DNA of 64,000 nt from Glaciecola sp947496235 (GTDB lineage: Bacteria; Pseudomonadota; Gammaproteobacteria; Enterobacterales; Alteromonadaceae): the NCBI RefSeq assembly GCF_050306235.1, contig NZ_JBLWFH010000008.1, forward strand, positions 62,001 through 126,000, in the 5' to 3' direction. A model generated the notes under the pieces. That model was not told the origin of the DNA. It did no database searches and saw only the letters and a program-made list of their open reading frames with translations. Of this stretch, positions 45,294 to 53,652 are shown piece by piece. Numbering within the stretch: position 1 is the first letter of the stretch; the number at the start of each line of letters is the position of its first letter. The position numbers and the translations under genes are program-made.

Positions 45294-46559
45294 ATGAACA
45301 AATTCGCAAGCCTGATATTCACCCTCAGTTTTTTACTCATCTCCTGCACTAACATTGACGCTAAGGTTCCTTCTGCGTCTAATGAAGAAAATGTTCAAGG
45401 CTTTTCGAGTCAACGATTATCCCGCATCGATGAGGTAATGCAATCTTATGTGGATGAACAAAAACTCGCGGGCAATGTCACCTTAGTTGCTCGCAATGGT
45501 GAAATCGTGCATTTTTCTGCCCATGGTCAAAGAGATCGTGAAGCTCAGCTTCCCATGACCAAAGATACCATTTTTCGAATTTATTCAATGAGTAAACCTG
45601 TTACAGCGGTAGCCGCGCTTACCTTGTGGGAACAGGGTAAATTCCATATGAATGATCCTATTGAAAAATACTTACCTGAATTGGCAAATTTAAAGGTGTA
45701 TGTCAGTGGAAGCGGAGATTCTATGCAGCTGGAAGATACCCATAGGTCAATTCAAATCATCGATTTATTCCTACATACAGCGGGATTTTCTTACGGCTTT
45801 ACTGGTAGCGAAGTAGATAAGCTTTATCAAGCATCTCCAATTGGTTTGGGGAAAGCTGATCCTGAGACCGTATTAGCTGAATTGGCAAAACTACCTCTCA
45901 ACCATCAACCAGGTACACGATGGCATTATGGCGTTAACACAGATGTGTTGGGCTTTTTAGTCGAGAAAATAACGGGCATGAAGCTAGGCGAATACATGCA
46001 ACAAGTTATTTTTGATCCTCTGGAAATGAAAGACACTGGCTTTTTTGTTAAGCCAGAAAATGTAACTCGATTTGCCGCCATCTACAATGCCGGTGAAAAT
46101 GGTGAAGCCACGCCTATGCAAAACGAGCCTTTAGGTGACTTTTTAACTGATCCAGCAGTGCATAACGCTGGTGGAGGCTTAACCTCAACGGCTGGTGACT
46201 ATTTAAAATTCTGCCAAATGCTTCTTAACGGTGGTGAGCTAAATGGGGTAAGGATTTTAGGTCGTAAAACAGTGGAGTATATGGCAAGTAATCATCTTCC
46301 TGAAAACCTAGTTCCCTTTGGCTCAGGCTCACCTGGCGAAGGCTACGGCTTAGCGGTATCAGTCACAGTCGACCAAGGTCAAGTGCCCTATATGAGTTCC
46401 AATGGAGATTATGGTTGGGGCGGTGCGGCGTCTACCTACTTTAGAATTGATCCAAAAGAAAACATTGTCTTAATGTCTTTCACCCAGTTTATGCCATTTG
46501 GTTATCACCCTTATCACAATGATTTTCGCAATTTGGTTTATCAAGCGCTGGTGGATTAG
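45294..46559 (+). CDS. Serine beta-lactamase-like hydrolase (class C / esterase EstB type)
   Basis: A 421-residue member of the beta-lactamase-like serine hydrolases. Its N-terminal signal is lipoprotein-like (FLLISC). The SxxK nucleophile motif is SMSKP, and HYGVNTDVLG supplies the tyrosine motif. GYGLAVSV and WGGAASTYF fill the place of the third box. This pattern is that of family VIII carboxylesterases or D-aminopeptidase-like enzymes rather than true resistance beta-lactamases. The ATG at 45294 is chosen because it starts the signal peptide; an in-frame TTG at 45252 has a better-placed AAAGG but adds an extra leader. Confidence 0.85.
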   Translation: MNKFASLIFTLSFLLISCTNIDAKVPSASNEENVQGFSSQRLSRIDEVMQSYVDEQKLAGNVTLVARNGEIVHFSAHGQRDREAQLPMTKDTIFRIYSMSKPVTAVAALTLWEQGKFHMNDPIEKYLPELANLKVYVSGSGDSMQLEDTHRSIQIIDLFLHTAGFSYGFTGSEVDKLYQASPIGLGKADPETVLAELAKLPLNHQPGTRWHYGVNTDVLGFLVEKITGMKLGEYMQQVIFDPLEMKDTGFFVKPENVTRFAAIYNAGENGEATPMQNEPLGDFLTDPAVHNAGGGLTSTAGDYLKFCQMLLNGGELNGVRILGRKTVEYMASNHLPENLVPFGSGSPGEGYGLAVSVTVDQGQVPYMSSNGDYGWGGAASTYFRIDPKENIVLMSFTQFMPFGYHPYHNDFRNLVYQALVD

Positions 46560-46881
46560 TGCCACTTTACATACTGGCGATGAGCAAGGTCATAGGGCTT
46601 TGCTCTGTTTTGTAATAAAATGTCCTACAGAAAAAACGATAGTATGAACATGAGTATCGCTAAGATTTGTTGGATGAGTTTTTGCATTGTCGTTTCCTAA
46701 CTCGTGCCTAAGCACTAATTCCATATTTTTCCGATGGGTATGACTGTAACAAATCAATTCAGTTCAGCCATGTGGCAAAAGTCATAAAATAAACTATAAG
46801 ATAGAATTCAACAAACATCTAATTTTTACAAAACCTAGGTTTTACATAATAATGCTGGAACAGGTGCAATGGAGACTTCGA
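46560..46881. other. Gap before the muramidase gene
   Basis: About 320 bp without a supported gene. A weak hairpin (GAGCAA...TTGCTC, 46582-46605) follows the hydrolase gene and may terminate it. A perfect palindrome at 46830-46843 is listed separately. Confidence 0.5.
46830..46843. promoter_or_regulatory. 14-bp palindrome upstream of the muramidase-lipoprotein pair
   Basis: AAAACCTAGGTTTT is a perfect dyad ending 38 bp before the muramidase ATG, in the region where a promoter or leader would lie. It is a candidate operator. Confidence 0.35.
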
Positions 46882-47436
46882 ATGAGTACAGAAGGCGTTA
46901 AAATCGACTATGCGTTTATTGCTGAACTTGAGGGAGGCAACGTATTAAAAGGCTATGTGCCTGACGCGCAAAATAGTCAAAGTGGCGTGACCTTAGGGAT
47001 TGGATTTGATTTAGGCGCTCGCAATATTCAAGATCTAATGAAGTTGGGGCTTAACCCCAAATACCTACAGTTGCTTGGGCCCTATTTAGGACTTAAAGGC
47101 GAGCAAGCGCAAGCATACTTACAGCAGTACCCAATTGAAATTGATGAAGCATTGGCAAACGCACTGAACTCAAGCGCCAAGAGTAAGATGATTGAGCAAT
47201 TGGTCGAGCGATATAATGCAGATTGTAACACCGCTTTCGTCGATATTCCTGCAAAATGGCAAACCATCATTGCTTCGGTTGAGTTCCAATATGGTTCTGT
47301 CAAGCAACGATGCCCGCGCTTTTGGCGCCATGTCACACGTCAGGATTGGCCAACCGCGGTAAAAGAATTGCGTAATTTTGGAGATAGATATCCTACTAGA
47401 CGCATGAAAGAGGCTGACTACGCATTAACCCTATGA
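46882..47436 (+). CDS. T4-lysozyme/pesticin-like muramidase
   Basis: A 184-residue protein with the fold signature of phage-type lysozymes and the pesticin toxin domain. IAELEGG carries the putative catalytic Glu17, YVPDA carries Asp28 and GVTLGIGFDLG carries Thr37, reproducing the Glu-Asp-Thr set of T4 lysozyme. FGDRYPTRRMKEADY near the end is typical of the pesticin-like group. There is no signal peptide. The ATG at 46882 is selected by GGAG seven bases upstream, not the ATG at 46852. Its stop overlaps the next gene by four bases. No holin or phage gene is near. Confidence 0.8.
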   Translation: MSTEGVKIDYAFIAELEGGNVLKGYVPDAQNSQSGVTLGIGFDLGARNIQDLMKLGLNPKYLQLLGPYLGLKGEQAQAYLQQYPIEIDEALANALNSSAKSKMIEQLVERYNADCNTAFVDIPAKWQTIIASVEFQYGSVKQRCPRFWRHVTRQDWPTAVKELRNFGDRYPTRRMKEADYALTL

Positions 47437-47990
47437 AAAAAGTCGTTGTTATTGTTTGGCTAATTTTTGTTTGCTCATGTTCAGCAACTCAACCACAAAT
47501 GCAAAATAAATTACCTGAATTAGAGCTTGCGAAGGGCTTTGTAGTAAATGATTGCAACGGATACAACCTGGCTAGAGCTGCATTTAAACTACCTGATACC
47601 TATCAAAGTCAAATACTAGCTCAAGACTATTTGGCTTGTTCTCTGACGCCCAATATCCGTTTCCAACAGGATATAGCGTCTCAAGTGTTAACAACTATAT
47701 TCAACAGTTCAAAACCTACTGATTTACCATTATCAATTAATCCACAACTAACGAGAAGTAATGTGTTTGCGAATAGCGGATTTGAGCTCGATGGCAATCA
47801 GTTACAGTTTCAGGCTAAAGCTCAACGTATCGAAATTATTTATAAGGGGCAGATAACGCCTATAAAACATCTGTTATGGGTTAAAGATAGGATAGATGCC
47901 GGAAACTATGTGGCTTTTTATCCGGTGTGGGGGATTTTGCAAAATGACGGGCGAATCAGTTTTTCACCCGTCTACGCAAGTGGCTATTAA
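47433..47990 (+). CDS. Small lipoprotein encoded overlapping the muramidase gene
   Basis: A 185-residue lipoprotein of no family known to me. The signal peptide has a lipobox (IFVCSCSAT). The mature part is about 170 residues with two further cysteines (NDCNGYN and LACSLTP) and ends in beta-strand-like sequence (YVAFYPVWGILQ). The ATGA overlap makes it translationally coupled to the muramidase. A periplasmic inhibitor or immunity protein is a reasonable guess, because the periplasm is where the muramidase would act. Confidence 0.65.
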   Translation: MKKVVVIVWLIFVCSCSATQPQMQNKLPELELAKGFVVNDCNGYNLARAAFKLPDTYQSQILAQDYLACSLTPNIRFQQDIASQVLTTIFNSSKPTDLPLSINPQLTRSNVFANSGFELDGNQLQFQAKAQRIEIIYKGQITPIKHLLWVKDRIDAGNYVAFYPVWGILQNDGRISFSPVYASGY

Positions 47991-47994
47991 CCCA

Positions 47995-48849
47995 TTATTT
48001 CATTTGTTTATGCTTGGGATGTAATTCGTCAAATTCAGGCAGTTTTTTCTGTTGTTCGGATTTTAACGCTTCCATCACATCTGGCATCTGGAACATACCA
48101 CTTTGCCAAGTAGCCATATATGTAAGGCTATCATTTACGCTATGGTCCCTAGAATAATTAAGCATAGATTTGCATCCAGAAACGGCTAACGGAGAGTTAA
48201 TTGCCATCTGTTTGGCCAGTTTGAATACAGCAGCAAGCATGCTCTCTTGATCAGGATAAACAGCATTGATAAAGCCATGGTCTAGTGCTTCTGCTGCAGG
48301 AAAGTTACGACCTGTATACGCAAGTTCTTTTACCAACCCTTGTGACATTAGGTGAGGTAAACGTTGCAGTGTACCGACATCTGCTGTCATCCCTATTTGA
48401 GTTTCTTTAATGGTAAAAAAGCTGTCTTGAGTGGCGTATCGGCAATCACATGCAGATATCATATCCACAGCTCCTCCCACAACAGCCCCATGAACTGCGG
48501 CTAAAACTGGGATTCTTATTTCTTCTAATGCATTAAAACTATCTTGTAGTTCCAATACCATGCGTCTTAGTCTTTCGGCTCTGCGTCCTGGTTCACCTTC
48601 AAAACTGGATTGCATGTTTTGAAATACAGATAAATCCATGCCTGCACTAAAATGCTTTCCTTGGGCAGAAATTACGATAACGCGAGCTAAGCTGTTTTCA
48701 TCAATAAAGCGAACTGCTTCGGGTAATTCATGCCAGAATTCTGGAATCATTGAGTTTAGTTGTTCAGGACGAGACAGCACAATATGCGCAATCTTATCTT
48801 CAATAGAAACGGTCAGTGTGGTTAAGTTTTCAATCGGTGATGATGACAT
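47995..48849 (-). CDS. Crotonase-family enzyme, dienoyl-CoA isomerase-like
   Basis: A 284-residue enoyl-CoA hydratase/isomerase family protein. The oxyanion-hole motifs are HFSAGMDL and AAVHGAVVGGAVDMISACD. The segment FTIKETQIGMTADVGTLQRL has the Glu and Asp pair placed as in delta(3,5)-delta(2,4)-dienoyl-CoA isomerase (mammalian ECH1). It therefore probably serves oxidation of unsaturated fatty acids. The ATG at 48849 has GGAGA nine bases upstream. It is convergent with the lipoprotein gene, four bases apart. Confidence 0.85.
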   Translation of the reverse strand: MSSSPIENLTTLTVSIEDKIAHIVLSRPEQLNSMIPEFWHELPEAVRFIDENSLARVIVISAQGKHFSAGMDLSVFQNMQSSFEGEPGRRAERLRRMVLELQDSFNALEEIRIPVLAAVHGAVVGGAVDMISACDCRYATQDSFFTIKETQIGMTADVGTLQRLPHLMSQGLVKELAYTGRNFPAAEALDHGFINAVYPDQESMLAAVFKLAKQMAINSPLAVSGCKSMLNYSRDHSVNDSLTYMATWQSGMFQMPDVMEALKSEQQKKLPEFDELHPKHKQMK

Positions 48850-49167
48850 AAGAAGCAATCTCCTTTTTTGCCAAAGATGTTATATCAGTGTTAACTAGAA
48901 TACGAGAAACCCCTGCTTATGTGATGTAATTAAACCGATGAATATAACCACAAAGAATGTCCGAAAACATTTTTACTAATTTAAAACGAAGCAAAACAAG
49001 GTTTTTGCTGTCCAGACAATTGTAAAAATCCATGAAAATCGTTTTGTTTAGCTTGTAACCATTGCCATCTTGAGTATAATACGCGTCCCTCCCTTATGAC
49101 GCTGACGTTTCCCCACAATCGACAAACTCACAAGGGTAGTGTAACTGTAAGAATTTAAAAAGATTTT
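48850..49167. other. Gap upstream of tRNA-Trp
   Basis: About 320 bp without a gene. The distal part is AT-rich and featureless. The proximal part holds the tRNA/secE promoter, listed separately, followed by a GC-rich start region. Confidence 0.5.
49053..49080 (+). promoter_or_regulatory. Sigma-70 promoter of the tRNA-Trp/secE/nusG unit
   Basis: TTGTAA (49053-49058) and TATAAT (49075-49080) are 16 bases apart. The following ACGCGTCCCTCCC is GC-rich, a discriminator typical of stringently controlled stable-RNA promoters. Confidence 0.65.
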
Positions 49168-49244
49168 AGGGGTGTAGTTCGAATTGGTAGAACAGCGGTC
49201 TCCAAAACCGATGGTTGGGGGTTCGAGTCCCTCCACCCCTGCCA
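49168..49244 (+). tRNA. tRNA-Trp (anticodon CCA), CCA end encoded
   Basis: The 77-base gene folds as a tRNA. The acceptor AGGGGTG pairs with CACCCCT, the D stem is GTTC/GAAC, the anticodon loop CTCCAAA carries CCA at 49202-49204, and the T loop is TTCGAGT. It is followed by discriminator G and CCA. It closely resembles E. coli tRNA-Trp, with one more base in the D loop. The first anticodon-stem pair (27-43) is G-A instead of a Watson-Crick pair. It lies 49 bp before secE and probably shares its transcript. Confidence 0.97.
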
Positions 49245-49293
49245 ATATTTGTTGATAGTCGATAAATATCGACATATCTTAAAGGTAACACAA

Positions 49294-49671
49294 ATGAGTG
49301 ATAAGGCAGAAAAGACGTCTAATTCGTTAGACATGGTAAAATGGCCATTGGTCATAGCTATAATCGTTGCTTTGGTATACGGCTATGAAACCTATACTGA
49401 TATCAGTATTTTATACAGAGCCATTGGCGCATTAGTACTGGCAGTAATTGCTTTAGGTATAGCTGCAACAACGCACAAAGGTTCTACCTTTTTAACCTTT
49501 GCTAAAGAAGCGCGTATCGAAGTGCGCAAAGTTGTTTGGCCTGAGCGTCAAGAAGCGGTTAGACTTACGCTAGTTATAATAGCAGCAACAGCAATCGTGG
49601 GCGTAGTCTTGTATCTTTTTGACATGCTAATCGTATGGGCTGTAGGACTAATCACCGGCATCGGAGCATAA
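49294..49671 (+). CDS. secE: Preprotein translocase subunit SecE
   Basis: A 125-residue SecE with three membrane helices, as in E. coli: two near the N-terminus (WPLVIAIIVALVYGY, YRAIGALVLAVIALGIAA) and one C-terminal. The amphipathic hinge with the hallmark EVRKVVWPERQEAVR precedes the last helix. It stabilises SecY in the translocon. The ATG at 49294 has AAAGG eight bases upstream. nusG starts one base after its stop. Confidence 0.95.
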   Translation: MSDKAEKTSNSLDMVKWPLVIAIIVALVYGYETYTDISILYRAIGALVLAVIALGIAATTHKGSTFLTFAKEARIEVRKVVWPERQEAVRLTLVIIAATAIVGVVLYLFDMLIVWAVGLITGIGA

Positions 49672-49672
49672 A

Positions 49673-50209
49673 ATGTCTGAAAAAAAATGGTATGTTGTTC
49701 AAGCATTTTCCCAATATGAATCAAGGGTTAAAAAGACCTTAGAAGAATATATAAAAATGCATGGCATGGAAGAATATTTCGGTGAAATTTTAGTACCTAC
49801 CGAAGAAGTTGTTGAAATGCGTGCCGGTCAAAAACGTAAATCAGAGCGTAAATTTTTCCCTGGTTATGTGCTAGTCGAAATGGAAATGAATGAAGATTCT
49901 TGGCACTTAGTTAAGAGCATCCCTCGTGTACTAGGTTTCATTGGTGGAACTTCTGACAGACCTATGCCAATTTCAAAGCGCGAAGCAGATGCTATTTTGA
50001 ATCGCTTAGAAGAATCTGTAGACAAGCCAAAACCAAAAACTTTGTTCGAGCCGGGCGAAGTGGTTCGTGTTACCGATGGTCCATTTGCTGACTTCAACGG
50101 TGTTGTAGAAGAAGTAGATTACGAGAAAAGCAGACTTAAAGTATCTGTACTTATTTTCGGTCGTTCAACACCTGTTGAGCTTGAATTTAGTCAGGTTGAA
50201 AAAGGGTAA
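49673..50209 (+). CDS. nusG: Transcription elongation and anti-termination factor NusG
   Basis: A 178-residue NusG. The NGN domain (KWYVVQAFSQYESRVKKTLE, FFPGYVLVEMEM, VLGFIGG) and the C-terminal KOW domain (FEPGEVVRVTDGPFADFNGV) are complete. It couples RNA polymerase to ribosomes and Rho. The ribosome site GGAGC lies at the end of secE. A strong terminator follows, so here nusG is not read directly into rplK. Confidence 0.97.
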   Translation: MSEKKWYVVQAFSQYESRVKKTLEEYIKMHGMEEYFGEILVPTEEVVEMRAGQKRKSERKFFPGYVLVEMEMNEDSWHLVKSIPRVLGFIGGTSDRPMPISKREADAILNRLEESVDKPKPKTLFEPGEVVRVTDGPFADFNGVVEEVDYEKSRLKVSVLIFGRSTPVELEFSQVEKG

Positions 50210-50262
50210 TAACTCCCAACATAGATAGTTGACTGTCATCAACACAATCTGAGTTAACCCTT

Positions 50263-50296
50263 AAAAAATCCAGTGCTTAGTCACTGGATTTTTTTT
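50263..50296 (+). terminator. Rho-independent terminator after nusG
   Basis: AAAAAATCCAGTG pairs with CACTGGATTTTTT (50282-50294) around a six-base loop and runs into a T-tract. It marks the end of the tRNA-secE-nusG unit. Confidence 0.9.
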
Positions 50297-50364
50297 TGTT
50301 GTATTTTTAACCTGCCGTGAAGTAAATTAGTTCGCACAACTACAGTTAAGCCAATGGAATTGAA

Positions 50365-50964
50365 ATGATCAAAATATATGGAGATATGCAATCTGGGAAC
50401 TGCTATAAAGTCGCCTTGCTGTGCGCGTTCTTGGATGTCCCACATGAGTGGATTCACACCGACATTTTAAAAGGCCAAACCCAAAGTCTTGAATTTGAAA
50501 AGCTTAATCCAAATAAGAAAATTCCTTTAATTGTGTTGGAAGATAACCAGACGCTTTGGGAGTCAAATGCCATCTTAAATTATCTAGCCGAAGGCACTGA
50601 TTTCTTACCTGAGAGCACTTTAGATAGAGCTAGAGTTCTACAGTGGCAGTTCTTTGAACAATATAGCCACGAGCCTTTCATTGCGGTAGCTCGTTATATT
50701 AATGTGTATTTAGGAATGCCTGATGATCGCAAACAAGAGTTCGAAATGAAACAAGCGGGTGGCAACAAAGCTTTATCTGTTATGGAGCAACATTTAAAAG
50801 AAAATCAGTACTTTGTAGGAGACAGTTTAACAATCGCAGATATAAGCCTGTTTGCTTACACTCATGTAGCACATGAAGGTGGATTTGACCTTGGGTTATA
50901 TCCAGCCATACAGCAGTGGATTGATAAAATTAAAGCAGATCCTAAATTTATTCCTATGTCGTAG
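50365..50964 (+). CDS. Glutathione S-transferase family protein
   Basis: A 199-residue GST. The thioredoxin-like N-terminal domain has KIYGDMQSGNCYKVALL (active-site Ser or Cys region), NPNKKIPLIVLEDN with the cis-Pro, and WESNAILNYLAE for glutathione binding. The C-terminal helical domain carries YFVGDSLTIADISLFAYTHV with the N-capping motif. The substrate is not predictable. It is convergent with the PrpE-like gene. Confidence 0.9.
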   Translation: MIKIYGDMQSGNCYKVALLCAFLDVPHEWIHTDILKGQTQSLEFEKLNPNKKIPLIVLEDNQTLWESNAILNYLAEGTDFLPESTLDRARVLQWQFFEQYSHEPFIAVARYINVYLGMPDDRKQEFEMKQAGGNKALSVMEQHLKENQYFVGDSLTIADISLFAYTHVAHEGGFDLGLYPAIQQWIDKIKADPKFIPMS

Positions 50965-51047
50965 GGTTAGTTAGTACTCATTAAGGTATTAAGGTAAAAA
51001 CACCCAATCGATTATCATTTTAACAACCGATTGGGCAGGTCTCTGAA

Positions 51048-52958
51048 TTAGACTTCTTCTGGACTTCTATCGTCCACTAATCCTTTATCCAACATAACTG
51101 ACTGTATTTCCGATACACTGCTTGGATCGTCAATGGTAGATGGCACAGAATATTCCTGTCCGGAAGCTATTTGACGAAGAAGTTTTCGCAGTATTTTACC
51201 TGAACGGGTTTTGGGTAAACGGGGAACGACTATAGTGCGTTTTAAACAAGCCAATGGCCCTATTTTTTCGCGTACCATGGCAACCAGCTCTGCTTGAAGT
51301 TGCTCCTCATCAATGTCTACTCCATCTTTTAACAAGGTCAGGCCTACTGGAACTTGCCCTTTGAGCTTATCTGCAACGCCAATAACGCTGCATTCAGCTA
51401 CTGCTTCATGAGATGCCAAGACTTCTTCCATTTCACCCGTCGATAAGCGGTGACCTGCTACGTTGATTACATCGTCAGTTCGACCCATGATGAACAAGTA
51501 ACCTTCTTCATCCACATAACCGCCATCGCCACTGCAATAATAGCCGGGATATTCAGATAAATAGCCTTGTTTAAAGCGTTCAAAGTTACCCCAAATCGTG
51601 GGTAAACAAGAGGGAGGGAGCGGTAATTCAATGGCAATAGTACCTTGGGTGTTGGCGGGAAGTTCATTCCCGAGTGAATCAAGAATTTTGACATTAAATC
51701 CTGGTACGGGCACTGTTGAAGACCCTGCTTTGGTCGGCAATGTGCCCAAGCCAACTGGATTAGCACAGATTGCCCAACCAGTTTCGGTTTGCCACCAATG
51801 ATCAACTACTGGCTTACCGGTTTTTTCAACTGTCCAATGATAAGTCGGCGGATCTAAACGTTCGCCTGCCATAAAGATAGTTTCAAGGGCACTCAAGTCG
51901 TAATCGCCAATGAGCTTACCATCTGGATCTTCTTTGCGAATTGCTCTAAATGCAGTAGGTGCCGCAAAAAGTGCTTTGACTTTGTACTCTTCAGCAACTC
52001 GCCAGAAGCCACCTGCATCTGGCGTACGAACAGGCTTACCTTCGTAAACTATAGTAGTGCAACCGTAAATTAAGGGACCATAGACAATATAAGAATGTCC
52101 TACAACCCAACCAACGTCAGATGCTGCCCAAAAAACATCTCCTGGTTGCATACCATAAATAGTGCTCATGGAGTAATTTAGCGCGACGGCATGACCACCA
52201 TTATCACGAACAACCCCTTTTGGCTTACCTGTGGTGCCAGAGGTATACAAAATATATAAAGGATCGGTTGCTTTCACTGCTGTGCAGCCAGCGGGTTCGC
52301 TAGAATCTACAAGGGTATTGTAATCGACATCACGACCTTCGACCATTGATGCTTGGCATTGCTCTCGTTGCAATAACACTACACTCGACGGCTTGTATTC
52401 TGCCAATTCTATTGCTTCATCAACCATGGGTTTATATTGAATAACGCGTTCAATTTCGATACCACAAGAAGCTGTCACTACTACCTTGGGTTGGGCATCA
52501 TCAATTCGTATCGCGAGTTCATGAGCACTAAAGCCACCAAATACCACTGAATGAATAGCGCCCAAGCGCGCCACAGCTAACATTGCAATAACGGCCTGTG
52601 GAATCATCGGCATGTAAATGACAACTCTGTCACCCTTTTTCACACCCAAAGAAGCTAAACCACCGGCGAATTTAGACACCGCCTCTTGTAATTCCTTGTA
52701 ACTGATTTTTTGCTTAGTATTGGTGACAGGAGAATCGTAAATAATGGCCGTTTGATCGCCTTTACCTTGGTCAACGTGATAATCCACTGCTAGATAACAA
52801 GTATTTAATTCACCGTCGACAAACCATCGGCCAATACCATTCTCGTCGTTTTGCAAGATTGTATCTGGTGCCTTATACCAAGCAAGCTTCTCTGCCTGCT
52901 CGCGCCAAAACGCTTCTGGGTTATTTACTGCATTTCCATATTCTTGTTGATAGCTCAT
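51048..52958 (-). CDS. prpE: Propionyl-CoA synthetase-like acyl-CoA ligase
   Basis: A 636-residue AMP-forming acyl-CoA synthetase. The AMP-binding motif is YILYTSGTTGKPKG, the aromatic HWWQTETGW and the hinge GRTDDVINVAGHRLS follow, and the acetylatable lysine is in KTRSGKILRKLL near the C-terminus. The N-terminus (YGNAVNNPEAFWREQAEKLAWY) and core VVFGGFSAHELAIRIDDAQPK are closer to PrpE and ACSS3 than to acetyl-CoA synthetase Acs. It activates propionate, possibly acetate. No prpBCD genes are alongside. Confidence 0.85.
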   Translation of the reverse strand: MSYQQEYGNAVNNPEAFWREQAEKLAWYKAPDTILQNDENGIGRWFVDGELNTCYLAVDYHVDQGKGDQTAIIYDSPVTNTKQKISYKELQEAVSKFAGGLASLGVKKGDRVVIYMPMIPQAVIAMLAVARLGAIHSVVFGGFSAHELAIRIDDAQPKVVVTASCGIEIERVIQYKPMVDEAIELAEYKPSSVVLLQREQCQASMVEGRDVDYNTLVDSSEPAGCTAVKATDPLYILYTSGTTGKPKGVVRDNGGHAVALNYSMSTIYGMQPGDVFWAASDVGWVVGHSYIVYGPLIYGCTTIVYEGKPVRTPDAGGFWRVAEEYKVKALFAAPTAFRAIRKEDPDGKLIGDYDLSALETIFMAGERLDPPTYHWTVEKTGKPVVDHWWQTETGWAICANPVGLGTLPTKAGSSTVPVPGFNVKILDSLGNELPANTQGTIAIELPLPPSCLPTIWGNFERFKQGYLSEYPGYYCSGDGGYVDEEGYLFIMGRTDDVINVAGHRLSTGEMEEVLASHEAVAECSVIGVADKLKGQVPVGLTLLKDGVDIDEEQLQAELVAMVREKIGPLACLKRTIVVPRLPKTRSGKILRKLLRQIASGQEYSVPSTIDDPSSVSEIQSVMLDKGLVDDRSPEEV

Positions 52959-53071
52959 ATTAACCTCATGGTGAATTCACTTCGTTTGCTGTAAGCAACG
53001 ATAGCGCAAAAGGGCATCTAATTTGATAAGACTTCGGGCTTACATCTGGCGATTTTTGACATTTTGGTTTT

Positions 53072-53129
53072 ATACTTAAGTATGCAATTTAATCCTATTA
53101 AATGTTTTTTAATAATTTATACTTAAGTA
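53072..53129. promoter_or_regulatory. Two copies of a palindromic box upstream of a three-gene sensory operon
   Basis: ATACTTAAGTAT (53072-53083) and TACTTAAGTA (53120-53129) are the same palindrome repeated with 47 bp between centres. A TTGACA (53056-53061) lies just before the first copy. The second copy ends three bases before the annotated start. This looks like a paired operator, with cooperative repressor binding possible. Confidence 0.5.
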
Positions 53130-53132
53130 GAG

Positions 53133-53651
53133 ATGCGAAAACTAGAATTTCGAGCGGCTACCATGTTGGGTGATTATGCACATAGAAAACAAATGCAGTT
53201 TTCTTTGCGTAAGTTAATTGTATTGACCTGCATATTACTATTTTCGACGGTCATTGTAGCGCAGTCAGAAAATGATCCCTTAGTGGTTATTAACCATGTT
53301 GATAGCCCTCTCAAAACCTTGACAAAAAAACAGGTTGTCGATATCTACATGGGACGAGCCATACAGCTTCCCACTAACGAGCGGGTTTTGGCACTGGATT
53401 ATGAAGATTCAGAGAATTTACGAGAAGCCTTTTATCTGCAACTTATTGGTATGAACACGAAGCGCGTAAATGCTTATTGGTCAAGATTGCTTTTTTCAGG
53501 CAGAGCGCTCCCCCCAAGTCGCGTGGTTGATTTAAACAGCGCAAGCGAACTATTAACGGCGAATTTAAATGCCATTGCTTTTACTCGAAAATCCGACCTG
53601 CCAAAAGGATTTAAAGTGTTATTTGAGTTTGAGAATGAGAAGGTGAATTGA
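53133..53651 (+). CDS. Small periplasmic phosphate-binding-like protein
   Basis: A 172-residue (or shorter) exported protein related to PstS-type binding domains. After a signal segment (LRKLIVLTCILLFSTVIVAQ), the mature part has VVINHVDSPLKTLTKKQVVDIYMGR, the typical opening of the small 'phosphate ABC transporter substrate-binding' group. The start is uncertain: ATGs at 53163 and 53193 lie closer to the signal peptide, and 53133 would leave a long basic leader. It is the first gene of a unit with a porin-like gene (one base gap) and a diguanylate cyclase. Confidence 0.7.
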   Translation: MRKLEFRAATMLGDYAHRKQMQFSLRKLIVLTCILLFSTVIVAQSENDPLVVINHVDSPLKTLTKKQVVDIYMGRAIQLPTNERVLALDYEDSENLREAFYLQLIGMNTKRVNAYWSRLLFSGRALPPSRVVDLNSASELLTANLNAIAFTRKSDLPKGFKVLFEFENEKVN

Positions 53652-53652
53652 G

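Noticed and set aside
51003..51035. CCCAATCG...CGATTGGG inverted repeat between the convergent GST and PrpE-like genes
   Set aside because: The 17-base loop and missing T-tracts make it a poor terminator candidate; position alone is not enough.
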